Assembly (NCBI GenBank): GCA_963854735.1
Contig: OY978104.1
Coordinates: forward strand, 310,001 to 374,000
From: Marvania coccoides
Taxonomy: Eukaryota > Chlorophyta > Trebouxiophyceae > Chlorellales > Chlorellaceae
Length of the DNA: 64,000 bases
Reading direction: 5' to 3'
Shown here: one piece after another, positions 45,506 through 56,127 of the stretch
Position numbering within the stretch: position 1 is the stretch's first letter
How the letters are laid out: each line of letters starts with the position of its first letter
Notes under the pieces: generated by a model
Database searches by the model: none
Seen by the model: the letters and a program-made list of their open reading frames with translations, nothing else
What the model was told of the DNA's origin: nothing
Program-made: the position numbers and the translations under genes

Positions 45506-47098
45506 ATGGCCTTCACGATGGGGGGGGGGCGTTGCTTCAAATACACACGTCTAGTTGTTTGCCTGGTTTTCACAGCTGGTTTCACGCTGCTGGCATCATT
45601 TGGATTGTCCTCCATCGACATGTTGGTTTATCGACAACGGAGATGGCTTGCTGCTCCTCAAAAATCAATATCTTCAAAGGTTTCTGAATTCTCCAATAGT
45701 ACAATGTTTGCTTTCAATAGTACACAGTTTGATTTTGCCCGTGAGAAGGAGATCACTGAGCCACTTTCTGTGCCCATATGGGGCTTGGAATTGCGTCAGT
45801 CTTCGGCAAGACAGCTAGCAAAATTTCATGTTGGGGTGCCATGCACTAAGGATGCATGTGACGAGCTGTACGTCTGGTTTCAAGGCCCGTCCGTCTTTAT
45901 CGCTTCAAACATCACTCGAAACGCGTCCGCAGCATCCGTAGAATATTTGGCAGAAGACGCTGGAGAGTACAAAGTTTTTGTTGACGTCTTTAGTGACTTT
46001 AACGGTGAAAACGTCACCATAAAACGCGTTGTGGGAAGCCCTTTCTCCCTATTTGTAACGCATAATGGCCGCAACGAAACCCACATTTCATTGCCTTCAA
46101 AGATTTGCGACAACGCGAAATGGCAATCAGGGCGGTGGTTGCCGTGCACAGGGCCCAATTGTCCCCGTGCTGGCTGGGCGTGGGTGCCGCACGATTGTTC
46201 ATTCCCCTTTTACCCGCCGCCTATGCTTCACACCGTCTCCAAGCCTCTGTGGATTGTCCTGGCTGGGTCCTCCGTGCAGAGGGGCACTTTCTTCTCTATT
46301 GTGGACTCGATTTTGGGGGCCAGAGCCAGTAATTTAACGCATTCTGAGTTCTGGAAGTGTTGGGGGGTAATGGACTTCAAGCAAGGCAATTTTCGGGTCT
46401 CCTACCTTGACTTCCGAGAAGGCTATTTTTTTCAAACCGGGAGTAGCATGTTCTATCCTGAGCCGGGGTATTTTTCAAACGCAATGAAGGTGATTCGTGC
46501 ACTCACTCGTCAAGGCGTAGCACCTGACGTATTTTACCTCGAGATGGAAGTTGGGTGGAACCGACAGTCCTGGCTTGAAGACCTACTCATTATTAAATCT
46601 TGGTTTGGATTAGCGTGGAAGGGTCGCTTTATGGTCCAATTACAGAAGCCTCCGTTTGGAGTGAAAGGGCAGAGCACTGCAGTATTCGAAAAACATAGCT
46701 TGATAACTGAGCTAGAAAATCACCCTAGCCTTGATATTGAGTACATCGATGAACAGCATATGGCGCTGCCATTCTACCATGAAATGGAGCACTTTCCCTT
46801 CCACCACCTTCCTCACAGAAAATCGTATCACTACCATCAGGCATGCAACGAGAAAGGAATCCACTCTTGCTCAAAGGTGTCGGATATGGCTGCCCAGCAG
46901 CTCCTCCATGTTGTATTCACGAAATTATCTCTTGATTTGCTGCTTCCCGAGACCTCTCCCTCTCCAGCAAATATCAGCGAGGTGCCCTTTGAATTCTGTT
47001 TAAGCTGCCCGCCTTCTCTTGTACCCTTTCGAATCGACACAACTCGTGTTCTAAAACCCAAATGCCATAGTTATCTGCCAAAAGAAAAAGAACGTTAA
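45506..47098 (+). CDS. PC-esterase/SGNH-like type II membrane protein, intronless
   Basis: A single uninterrupted frame of 530 aa. A signal anchor lies at about residues 15-37 (LVVCLVFTAGFTLLASFGL). The lumenal part has an immunoglobulin/filamin-like stretch (about 100-200, LYVWFQGPSVFIAS, AGEYKVFVDVF) with several N-glycosylation sites, then the block KICDNAKWQSGRWLPC...WAWVPHDCSFPFY and LWIVLAGSSVQRGTFFSIVD. The latter resembles the W-x-P-x-x-C / GDSxxR block of PC-esterase (TBL/NXPE-like) carbohydrate acyltransferases; the nucleophile Ser sits in GSSVQRG. Near the end, HMALPFYHEMEHFPFHH may carry the catalytic His. It has no introns and is AT-rich with different codon use from its neighbours. 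Enzyme activity is inferred only. Confidence 0.7.
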   Translation: MAFTMGGGRCFKYTRLVVCLVFTAGFTLLASFGLSSIDMLVYRQRRWLAAPQKSISSKVSEFSNSTMFAFNSTQFDFAREKEITEPLSVPIWGLELRQSSARQLAKFHVGVPCTKDACDELYVWFQGPSVFIASNITRNASAASVEYLAEDAGEYKVFVDVFSDFNGENVTIKRVVGSPFSLFVTHNGRNETHISLPSKICDNAKWQSGRWLPCTGPNCPRAGWAWVPHDCSFPFYPPPMLHTVSKPLWIVLAGSSVQRGTFFSIVDSILGARASNLTHSEFWKCWGVMDFKQGNFRVSYLDFREGYFFQTGSSMFYPEPGYFSNAMKVIRALTRQGVAPDVFYLEMEVGWNRQSWLEDLLIIKSWFGLAWKGRFMVQLQKPPFGVKGQSTAVFEKHSLITELENHPSLDIEYIDEQHMALPFYHEMEHFPFHHLPHRKSYHYHQACNEKGIHSCSKVSDMAAQQLLHVVFTKLSLDLLLPETSPSPANISEVPFEFCLSCPPSLVPFRIDTTRVLKPKCHSYLPKEKER

Positions 47099-47944
47099 TT
47101 GTTATTTTCACATTCAAATTTACCTAATTACCTAGTACTTCTCCGTCGAATATTTTCGAGTTTTTACAGCAAGCCCCGAAGCAGGTTGCTTCTTTCATAG
47201 ATGCCAGCCATGACGCTGAAGGTTACAAAACGCTCCTTGGCTGGACATAATACTCTGAATTTCGTTATCACTTTGTTTTCCTTTTCTTAATATTCATCGT
47301 TTCTTTTGGCGGTTGGTTATTATTGCCCCCTGATTATTTGTTCTTTTATAATTTCAAACTTATTTTCCGTTATTTTTTTATGTCTGCTACGGGGCCTTAG
47401 TTGCCCTTGTGTGCGGACTTTGAACCCTGTAATTTTTGTATTTTTTCATATGCCCGATAAGCACCGAGGATAATTAAGCTCAGTCTTATTTCTCAACAAA
47501 AATAGATTTAAAGAGACCCCAGGGGGAGGACGCCTATAGTAGGTGCACGGTTCCTACTTGTATGTATGTATTGTTGTTTTGTCCAACTTACTGGTACCGC
47601 TCGCACTGTTAGACACCCTTCTCTTATCTCAAAAGCAATTTGATCTTCGTGTTACAGCGCAGCATCCTTATACAGAGAGTCGCCGACCGCTACGTGAGTG
47701 GTGTTATTTCCCATAAAGCATTACGACTGCGCGAGAGGAAAAGTTGATACCAAGAACGAGAAGAGGTAGAAAGAAACAGTGCAGCGGAAAGAAAAGACAG
47801 ATATGTACACTTTATTGTTAACGTTGCTTTTCGGGATATTCTCGCAGCAGCAAAGGGCCTGGCAGGGTTAATTAAGGGCGGCATAAAAAAAAAAAAACAT
47901 CAGAGTGCCTCCCCACACACGTCAACCGTGCTTCCTTTCTTTCT
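47099..47944. other. Long AT-rich convergent spacer
   Basis: 846 bp with no supported gene, between the esterase-like gene and the CBE1-like gene. It holds one dispersed-element copy (47445-47506). Confidence 0.45.
47445..47506 (+). repeat. Dispersed short element, intergenic copy
   Basis: Matches the intron copy at 13481-13544 along its whole length, with one CCCGATAAG for CCCAATAAG change and the A-rich end CAACAAAAATAG. No target duplication is evident. Confidence 0.75.
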
Positions 47945-50364
47945 TCATCCCTGGCCAGGCCGCAAGCCCAGCATGGCCAGCAGCTGCGCCTGCTGGTCCG
48001 CCTGCGCCTGCTGCTGCGCCTGCTGCTGCTGCATGCCGCGCGCCTGCAGCGCCTGCAGTTGCGCCATCTGCTGGGGGGTGTACGCCACCCCAGGCCTGCC
48101 CTGCCCCGGCAATCCTTGCTGGGGGGGAGGCTGCATCTGCTGCATGCCCAGGTGAGGCGGCAGGCCCCCCGGGAAGCCGCCTGGCATCGCCATTCTCTGC
48201 TGCTGCTGCTGTTGCTGCTGCTGCTCCTGCTGCCTCGCAGCATTCGCCAGGAGCTGCGCCAGCAGCGGGTTGATCTGCTGCTGCTGCGGCGGCGGCGGCG
48301 GCAGGCCCATTGGCGGCGGCGGTACACCCACGCCTGGAGGGCGGTACGGCATGGAGCCCCCTCCCATAGGGTGCCCAGGGTGGCCAGGGTGGTGTGGTGG
48401 CGGCATGCCGTGCTGCCCCATACCTCCCGGGGGTGGTGGCGGCATCCCCAAGTGAGGAGGAAAGTGCCCTCCAGGGCCGCCCATGCCCCCCGCAGGAGGC
48501 ATTCCGCCGTACATGTGAGGGGGCATGCCAGGGGGGGGGCGGGGGGCGCTGCATAGGGGGCCCCCCACCGCCGTTGCCACCGCCACCGCTGCCGTGCATT
48601 TGCGGGAGGGAAAACGCGACGCCAGGAGGCGGCGGGGCTGCGCCGGGGCCGTGCATCATGGAGATGCCTCCAGGCTGGGGCATGTGGTGCACAGGGTGGC
48701 CTGGAGGCGGAGGCGGCCCAGCCGGCACACCACCGTCCTTTCCTTGATCGGAGGGCCCAGACTTCTGCAGCATGGCCAGAAGCGTCTTCCCCGCGTCGCC
48801 ACCCCCTCCGGAAGCTGCCGGGAATCCTGGTGGCGGCGTTTGGTGGGCAGACGGCGCCGACGACTCCTCCAGCGAAAAAATATTGGCGAAACGGGAACGG
48901 ATCTTATCATCCTGCTGCCCGGAGCCTCCAGAAGGAACCCCCGCAGCGGCAGCCTTGCCACCCCCAAACAAGGCCTGCACGTCAATGTGCTGGCCAGGGG
49001 AAGGTCTCGCGGCGGCAGCAGCCACTCGTGCCCTCTCCTGCGCTTCTTCCTGCTCCTGCTCCTTCTTCCACCGCTCGATCTCGTCGTCATTGACCACCTC
49101 GAAGTCCATACCGCCGTCCTCGGCGCCTCCTCCTCCTCCTCCGCCGCCCCCGCCACCGTGGCTTGCCTTCCTCCACTCCGCCTGCATTCTCTGGCGCTCC
49201 GCTTCCATGTCTTGCGCGGTCATAACCCCACGGGGGGCAGGGCTGTCTTCCGCCCACTCTGGAAGCGCAGAGCTGCCGTTACGGCCGCCACCGCCGCCTC
49301 CGGGGGTTGGCCCTCCGCCCACCCCCTCCCGCCCACCAACGCGATCAGTCCAATCGTAGCGCGGCTCAGGAGCAACCCCCTGTTGCTTGCGCGCCCTCCA
49401 GTCATCCTCTCCCACCGCTTTTCCCCACCGACCGGCCGAATCTTTGGGCAGAGATGATCCACCGCCGCCGCTGCCCTTGTCAACGCCGCTCTTCTGCTCC
49501 TCCCCCCCGCGGCCCCAGCTGCGGTTGGAGTCGCCCTCCAAGCTGCTGCTCCCACCGCGCGACTCCCGGGGGAACCCGCCGGCAGCGGTGGCGGCGGAGC
49601 GCCAGTCGCCGCTGGTTCGCGGCTTGGAGTTAGCGGCACCGCCGGCGGCGGCAATCTGAGACCAGCCGCCGCTCGGCTCTTTCAGTCCTTCAGCGGCGGG
49701 CGTGGTCTGCTGCCCCGTTTTTCGGGAGTCCCAGCGGTCGTCGAACCGCCCCTGCGGGCGGCCCCCTCCTCCAGCAATTGCCACGCCAGCCGAGGCGGCA
49801 GTTGGGGAAGAGGCAAAGGCGGAAGAGCCGCCGCCGTTGGCGGTGGTGTTGCGGCTGAACCGGTCGGGACTAGTCACCCCGCCGTCCTCCACCAGGCGGG
49901 AGTGGAACGCCCCACCGCCGGCTGCGCCGCGGGCGGCAAAGGCGCCACCGGATGCGCCGATGCCCCGTCCGCTGGCAAGCGCAGCGTGGCGCCCGCTGCC
50001 CGGAGGGAACCCCTGAGGGCCCAAGTACAGCTTGTCTGAGGGGGACTTGTCGAAGAATACTGATTCTGACAGGTCACTGCAGTTAAAAAGAAAAAAAAAA
50101 CGGAGAAAGAGTTATTTTCTTGTGTTCCGTTGGAGCAGGCATTTTCATACATTTCAACGTGCCTGAGGTCATCTGCTTCCAGTCCAGGCGGCAGTTCCTT
50201 GCATTTCGGCTGGTTCTGGAAGGCCAGGAGGAAATCTCTGCAAAAATCAGGTGAATAAAGGGGTCAGAATGGTGGGGTTGTTTGCCAGTAGCAGCGGCGC
50301 TGGAAGGGGGGAAAATGACGCACCTGGGGTACGTTTTCCGCTCGGCTTCGGGCTGTTCTGCCAT
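47945..50364 (-). CDS. CBE1-like eIF4E-binding protein (frameshifted in this sequence)
   Basis: Three exons, 50364-50324, 50237-50151 and 50076-47945. The N-terminus KTYPRDFLLAFQ is a YxxxxL-phi eIF4E-binding motif, followed by PKCKELPPGLEADDLRHVE; this pair resembles plant CBE1 (conserved binding of eIF4E) and the eIF4G docking segment. The rest is disordered: Gly/Ser/Arg-rich with repeated W-containing motifs, an acidic-helical patch (ERWKKEQEQEEAQERARV), then Pro/Met/Gln-rich repeats to the end. Exon 3 is one base out of frame: a C-run of nine at about 48530-48538 (plus strand G-run) joins two frames that are each coherent; eight C would give about 752 aa. A sequencing indel is the simplest explanation. 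Probable role: translation control in P-body-like particles. Confidence 0.72.
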
Positions 50365-50878
50365 TGCAAGAGCAACTTCGGTCAATATTGGCCCCAAGGT
50401 AACAGCGTGGGCCCCTGATCACAATTGTCGAAAAATGTGACTTGGATGTTAGGCGGTATCACGGCGTTACTTCAAACTGTGCTGTACCTACGCCTTAAAT
50501 AAGCTCGAGATCAGCGTGTGCACGAGAAAGGAGCTAAACTCGAGTGATTATTTAGCAGACTGAAGATAAAGATAAAGACCCTAATGTGCTCAGCGGTCTG
50601 GTGCTCTCTCCGGAAGCTTCTTGCCCACAGAAATAAAAATATCGGATTGGGTACTTCGAGAACAACCGCGATTTTGAGTGCTCTTTGATCTTTCCATTTT
50701 CGCTCGAAAAAAAGTCAAGGGGCCTTCACCAGTGCAGCGATGCCCCTCGCATATGCATCGTAATTTATTCCTCACTCGCCGACACACCCGACCGTAGACG
50801 AGCAATTCGTACCAGGGCTCGCTTTAATTTGAACATCACATCAGCCAGACCACCCCACCACAAATTTCAGCGCACACT
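50365..50878. promoter_or_regulatory. Divergent promoter of CBE1-like and DapB genes
   Basis: 514 bp between divergent starts. No motif can be named with confidence and no gene is seen. Confidence 0.35.
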
Positions 50879-52311
50879 ATGATCGCTGGCGCCAGGCGGA
50901 CATCCCTGCGCACGAGCACGCCGCAGTTGGGCACAGCAACGCCGATGACGAGGCCACGATGCGCTCCTGCTGCAATTCCCCGACGCGGGGCTGCGCTTCG
51001 CGTTGTAGCAGCCGTAGCAAGCCCCTCCATCATGGTCAACAGCTGCACCGGCAAGGTGGGACATCACGCATTCCCACCCGCCTCAATCTCAGCGCCATCC
51101 ACCATTCTACAATTATTAATTTGAGACCCCTTCAATAAATCAACATTAATGATTGATGCAGATGGGCCATGCCACTGCCGAGGCTGTCATCCGCGCTGGA
51201 CTCACTCTGGTGCCGTTCTCCTTCACCGGGCAGTCTGAGGCGGTGGCTGTGGGCAATGTGGGCGTGTGCGGCATCCCAGTGGACCTGGTAGCCCCCGAAG
51301 ACCGACAGAAGGCGCTGGAAAGAATCAGGGAAGAGTACCCCACCCTGGTCGTGGTGGACTACACCCTGCCCGCAGCAGTCAACGGTGCGAACTCACGGCC
51401 ATTTTCCTCCATTTTCCAGCCTCCTTTTTAACTTTTATTGTAATGTTATGTTTTGGGGGTTTGCATCTCACGACACGCTTTCGTTATTAACTATATTTTG
51501 ACGCAGAAAACGCGGCATTTTACGCCCAGAACAACCTGCCCTTCGTTATGGGTACCACGGGCGGCGACCGCGAGGCCCTCATGCGCGACGTGGCAGCTGC
51601 CGGCGTTTACAGCGTGATCGCGCCCAACATGGGGAAGCAAATCGTGGCTTTCCAGACGATGATGGAGATGATGGCGGAGCGCTTCCCGGGGTGCTTCTCA
51701 GGGTACAACCTTTCCGTGGTGGAGTCGCACCAGCGGTCGAAAGTAGACACTTCGGGCACTGCCAAGGCGGTGGTGGCATCATTCCAGAAGATGGGCCTCG
51801 ATTTCACAGAGGTGAGCTTCAAGGAGTATAACTGTAAATTATTCGTTTTACTCTTCATTTAGATGTCTCTGGGGCATTTTGGGGCCCAAGAAACCACCCA
51901 AAATTGCCTTTTATATATTATTTTTTCCCGTCAATTTCCCCCCTTATTTTTTGTATTATTTTCTCTCAAAATTCATATGTCTCTTCCTTATCCGCACTCA
52001 ACCATCACTAATTTCTCTGTTCCCATAAACAACCGCAGAACCAGATCGAGAAGGTCCGAAAAGCGGAAGATCAAGTGCAGCGCATGGGGGTCCCTGAGGC
52101 CGCCATCTCAGGCCACGCCTTCCACACCTACACCGTGACCTCTCCAGACGGCTCGGTGACTCTGGAGTTCAAGCACAACGTGTGTGGGCGTGAGGTTTAC
52201 GCAGAAGGGACGGTCGACGCTGCAATTTTCCTGTCAAAGCAGATAGAGGCGGGAGCTGAGCAGAAGCTGTACTCCATGCTGGATGTGCTGGCAGCAGGGG
52301 CCATGCGATAG
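50879..52311 (+). CDS. dapB: 4-hydroxy-tetrahydrodipicolinate reductase, plastid
   Basis: Four exons, 50879-51055, 51162-51384, 51507-51811 and 52039-52311, give 325 aa. It reduces the DapA product with NAD(P)H in the lysine branch of aspartate-derived amino acid synthesis. A basic Ser/Thr/Arg-rich transit region of about 50 residues precedes the Rossmann start IMVNSCTGK|MGHATAEAV. Further matches are VVVDYTLPAAVNENAAFYAQ, FVMGTTGGDRE, APNMGKQIVAFQTM, the catalytic VVESHQRSKVDTSGTAKAV and the C-terminal VCGREVYAEGTVDAAIFLSK. Length fits plant DAPB. In plants this pathway is plastidial. Confidence 0.94.
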
Positions 52312-52782
52312 GGCTGCGAGTGTTTTTTAGTCTGCGTGGGTTGAACCGAGAGGGGGAGTGGCCAGTTTTGAACTTTTCCGATTAAGTATGCATGTATTTG
52401 TGTGCAAAAATAAAAAATGATGATTGCGATATAAGGTTCCATGCAGAGTGACTGCCATAAGGATTTGTATAACAAGAAGTGTCCGAGAGAAGGCCGTTGA
52501 CGGCGATAATTTAGCAAAGTCTAAGGCCCTCGCACCGTGGCTGCATGGGCGCTTAGGGCCGGGAAGTAGCGTGCTATCGCAGTTTGAGTCGACTCGCTGG
52601 CAGGCATGCCAGCAATGAGTGCTGAGCCTCCTCCTCGAGGCTCAGCACAGCAAGATATGATCGAGTCAAAAATTGGCTCTAGTGCAGAAGATTAATAATA
52701 TAAAAAAATTAAATTTGCATACACGGGATTTTTTAACGTTGTGCCGCTCACTAAAAAATTGATTGCGCTACAGACTTGCAAG
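52312..52782. other. Spacer with a cluster of perfect hairpins
   Basis: 471 bp between dapB and the TatA gene. Positions 52586-52648 hold three adjacent inverted repeats: a 10-bp palindrome GAGTCGACTC, a 7-bp stem with 4-nt loop (GCTGGCA/TGCCAGC), and a 12-bp stem with 6-nt loop (GTGCTGAGCCTC/GAGGCTCAGCAC). The surrounding 52440-52660 is GC-richer than the flanks. A non-coding RNA or 3' UTR structure is possible. Confidence 0.5.
52619..52648. repeat. Perfect 12-bp hairpin
   Basis: GTGCTGAGCCTC and its exact complement GAGGCTCAGCAC separated by CTCCTC. It is the strongest of three neighbouring inverted repeats. Confidence 0.85.
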
Positions 52783-53342
52783 ATGGTGATGGCTCTTCGA
52801 CCTGTGCCTGTTTCCCGCGTTGCGGCACGCGCCCCCTCCAGCAGCAGCGCATTTATGGGACATTCAATGCCCTCGCGACGCCTGCTAGCAGTCCCAAGGC
52901 CCACCCGACAAGCTGCGCGAGCGGGGTTGTTCGGCTTGGGAGTCCCGGAGATTGCGGTCATTGCCGGCGTGATTGCCCTCATTTATGGTGCGTCGCAGCG
53001 ATGTTCACGCGTTGAAGCCTCAGTTTTCACTTCCGCAAGCCTGTATTTTCTGCAGAAGGTTTTTCTTCTTTTTACCGCTGCTTCTAATTTCCTCCCCCCT
53101 CCTGCAGGTCCTAGCAAGCTGCCCGAGGTCGGCAAGGGCCTCGGCAAGACATTCAAGAGCTTCCAGACCGCGGCAAAGGCGGGTTTCATTTTAGAAGCTT
53201 CGGCTCTCAACTGTTTGGCGTTGTTTTTCCTTGCTTCTCAAACTGTTCTGCCTTCCTTTGCCAATGGATGTAGGAGTTCGAAAAGGAGCTGAAGGATGAG
53301 ATGAAGGACGACGATGAGCCGCCCAAGAAGGACGCGCAATGA
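52783..53342 (+). CDS. tatA: Thylakoid TatA/Tha4 twin-arginine translocase subunit
   Basis: Three exons, 52783-52987, 53108-53178 and 53274-53342, give 114 aa. A plastid transit peptide of about 45 residues (Arg/Ser/Ala-rich) precedes the classic TatA core: FGLGVPEIAVIAGVIALIYG as membrane helix, the hinge FGP-equivalent GPSKLPEVG and the amphipathic helix KGLGKTFKSFQTAAKEFEKE, ending in an acidic tail. It forms the pore ring of the thylakoid delta-pH/Tat pathway with TatC and Hcf106. The short tail favours Tha4/TatA over Hcf106/TatB. The second intron begins with GC (AAG|GCGGGT); a nearby GT would shift the frame and lose FEKELKDEM. Confidence 0.93.
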
Positions 53343-54224
53343 GCGCGAGAGCCTCCTGTCTGCTGTTATTATTTTTGCTGCCGCCATATATGTGAGGGAT
53401 TTTTAATTGATCGATTTTGACCCCCTTTTTTCTCGTGTGTGTAACCTTTGATTCGATTTAAACGTGCCATTTCTGTCGATCGGTATAAAACAAAATGCTC
53501 TCAAAGATAGGGCGAGAGAGCGGGGCTCAAGAATGAAATTTGGCATGAGGGAGAACGGCAGAAGCACAGAAAAGAGCACCAAACTAGTGCTATGTGATGC
53601 GCAAGTGCCTACAGGTTCGTCACTATTCAGCAGACGGCTCTCGGGGCATCCTTCCAGGAGTTTATGCCATTATTTTGACAGGTAGACAGGCGGCAGGACG
53701 CCCAACCGAGACCAAACCTTAAAAAACGCAGCATGGCTATGCGATTTGCCCCCTTGTCTCTTTCTGATTGATTGTGGCTATTGCGTCATTATGCTAAAGG
53801 CAGGCGGGTTCCAAATTAGCAGAGGCTAAAAAAGGCAAGTCGAGCGCCGTGAGGAAGAAACAAGAGGAATTCTTCCTCCGGAAAAGAAAATGCGGAGATT
53901 GGTCTAATACGTCATGCAGGTTGTAGTATTTTTCAAAACAAAAACAAAACATCATTTAGGACAAGAATTCTAGGTATAAAATTTACGTCTGGTTGTCTGA
54001 AAGAAGAGGACACAGAGGGAACACAAAAAACACGCTCTACGCCAAAATTTCCAAATTAGACACACTGTGATAACGTCTTTACGGATTGCCTGGAGAAGAA
54101 AGGCGGTTCATGCTGTGCGCGCTCTCTGCGCCACTCTTTGTTCTGCTGCGGTCGCTCTATTCGTAAAAGGGGGTAGGTAGGTAACTGCTAAGGGTGGGGT
54201 ACTATCGAAGCAAGTTGGCCTAGC
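53343..54224. other. Convergent spacer, no gene seen
   Basis: About 880 bp between the TatA gene and the terminal SKP1 microexon. It contains no frame with recognisable similarity; a 73-codon frame at 53464-53685 has no features of a gene. Probably two long 3' UTRs. Confidence 0.45.
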
Positions 54225-55166
54225 TTACTCGAACGCCTGCAAAAGAACAAAACAAGCAGCAAAACGGTAAGCAAAAAAGAAAGAAGAGGAAAACCTATGC
54301 CAACAGAGTTCAATTGGACTTTAATAAACTAAAATTCAGAAGACAAAAATAAGCATAGAACTGCATTGAATGATGTATTCATAAACTTTCCATATTAAAA
54401 TTAATTGTCAATTCAAATAAACACCAATTAACAATTACCAATTACCAATTAAAATAATAATTAACAGGCGCTTACCCATTGGTTTTCGCGCTTGACCTCC
54501 TCCTCCTCCTCGGGCGTGAAATCGTTCTCGATGTTGAAGGTGGCACGGATCTCATCCGGGGTCTTTCCCTTGATCATATTGGCCACCGTGAGGCAGGTGA
54601 GGTCGAGCAGCGGCTTCATGTTGAGGTAGTTGGCAGCCAGAATGAGCTCAAACAGCGTGCCCTGGTCGACCTTGCAGAAGTCGGTGTCCCAGGCCTTCAT
54701 CTCCTCATCCGACTTGGTGGGTTTGCCAGCGTCGTCCTTGACCTCGGCCTTGACGTGCTCCTGGCAGTACTCGATCACCTTGGCCAGGATCTTGGCGCTG
54801 ACGTTGGGCAGCGGCACGTCTTCGCCCTCGCCGACGTCTGCAGAAGAAAAGGGAGGAGGGTGGCGTGAGAAGCGGGGAAGGCAAAATAATTCAGGAGAGC
54901 GGCCCCCGAGCCCGGAATTTAAAATTAAATATAAATGGACATAAATAAATTTATTATTGACAACAAGGTGGCGCTCTCTCACCCTCCACCATGTCCTTGA
55001 TAGTTTGCGACATCGTGGCCACCTCGAGGTCCACCTCGAATTTCTGCCGGTCGGCGCTGATTAGGGTAACCTGCAAAAAGTGGGCAACGAGGTAGTGAGC
55101 AAGGAACGTTGGCAAACTGAAATTCAAACATCATTTTTTTTTATGATCACGCACCTTGGCAGCCAT
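54225..55166 (-). CDS. SKP1: SKP1, SCF ubiquitin ligase adaptor
   Basis: Four exons, 55166-55155, 55070-54983, 54837-54476 and 54236-54225, give 157 aa. The first exon codes only MAAK and the last only AFE-stop; both are fixed by the family ends ([14 protein letters not shown] at the start, RENQWAFE at the end). The POZ fold ([20 protein letters not shown]) and the F-box-binding helices ([40 protein letters not shown]) are intact. SKP1 links cullin-1 to F-box proteins in SCF ligases. All three introns are GT-AG. Confidence 0.96.
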
Positions 55167-56127
55167 TATGTTGTCTTCAAGCTTGGCGGCAGCTCGAGGC
55201 TTGAAATTAAAAATGTCGTTCTCGAAAGAGAAAAAAAACGATTTGATGAAATTTCGCCGTTTGACTTTGACGAATTTTTCAATTTTTTTTCAGTGGGGGG
55301 TTCGGCATTCACTGCAGTGTTCAATAAAACGCATGTCAGTGAACCCAATTTGAAAGCCTCGGCTTTATGCGTGCCAATTTGAGATCAGAGGGGAATGGGA
55401 GGAAACGATGGTCACCGCCGCCGTGCCGCCAAAGGCCACCCTCAAAGACCTGTCGATGCTATCCCAGCCACATCCGCCAGGCTACTATACTTGTGATGCC
55501 CTGCCTTCGCCTGCATTTGGAAGAAAAAACGCTGACTTTCTAACAGAATTGGCAACAGTTTTACACACAAAATATACAAAATTCAAATTCACACTATAAA
55601 TATTAGATGGGGGGCGGCAAGAGGCAATGCTTAGGTAGCCCCTAAGGATATGAAAAAAGACAAGAAAAAGAGGTGGAAAAAAGGGCTGTCGAAATTTGTC
55701 GTACCTCGCAAAAGGCGTTATGGAAATGTCGGAATGTGGAAGAAGGAAAAACGATCGAAGCATGTCATTGAAGCATGGTTTTAAAGGAACTGATAGAAAG
55801 ACCGTTATTCGAGCCTCAGAGCGAGTGGGGCAAAGACGCAATATCTCTTGCCGCCAGGGGGGGAAAAAACAAAAAAACAGTGGAATACGAAACAGGGGAA
55901 ACGTCTTGCGGGGGGCGGGGGCAACGCGCCATTGGCGTGGCTTGCGGAGGAGCGGTGACAGTGGGAAGCAGGGAGGAGATTACGGAGACACCAGAAAATG
56001 GGGGGGGGGGGGGGGGGGGGGAGGGAGGGAGGGAGGGAGGGGCAGGCGCAAAGTTTATTAATAGAAAATCGTGGTTGGTTTGCCGCATCACTGGACAAGG
56101 CGCTGTTGCTTTTGATTGATTATGCAA
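55167..56127. other. Spacer with a long G-tract
   Basis: 960 bp between the SKP1 start and the SBP-box stop. It contains a run of 22 G (56000-56021) followed by GGGA repeats to 56042. A 63-codon ATG frame at 55408-55599 has no recognisable similarity. Confidence 0.45.
56000..56042 (+). repeat. Poly-G tract with GGGA repeats
   Basis: 22 consecutive G followed by about five GGGA units; a potential G-quadruplex in DNA (C-rich in the 3' UTR of the SBP-box mRNA on the other strand). Confidence 0.85.

Noticed and set aside
47922..48530. Continuation of the upstream frame of the CBE1-like gene
   Set aside because: After the C-run this frame gives a sequence rich in Ala, Arg and His with no pattern, while the other frame gives regular Pro/Met/Gln repeats and a sensible stop at 47945.
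55408..55599. 63-codon plus-strand frame upstream of SKP1
   Set aside because: Starts with ATG but has no homology, no further exons and lies in a promoter region.
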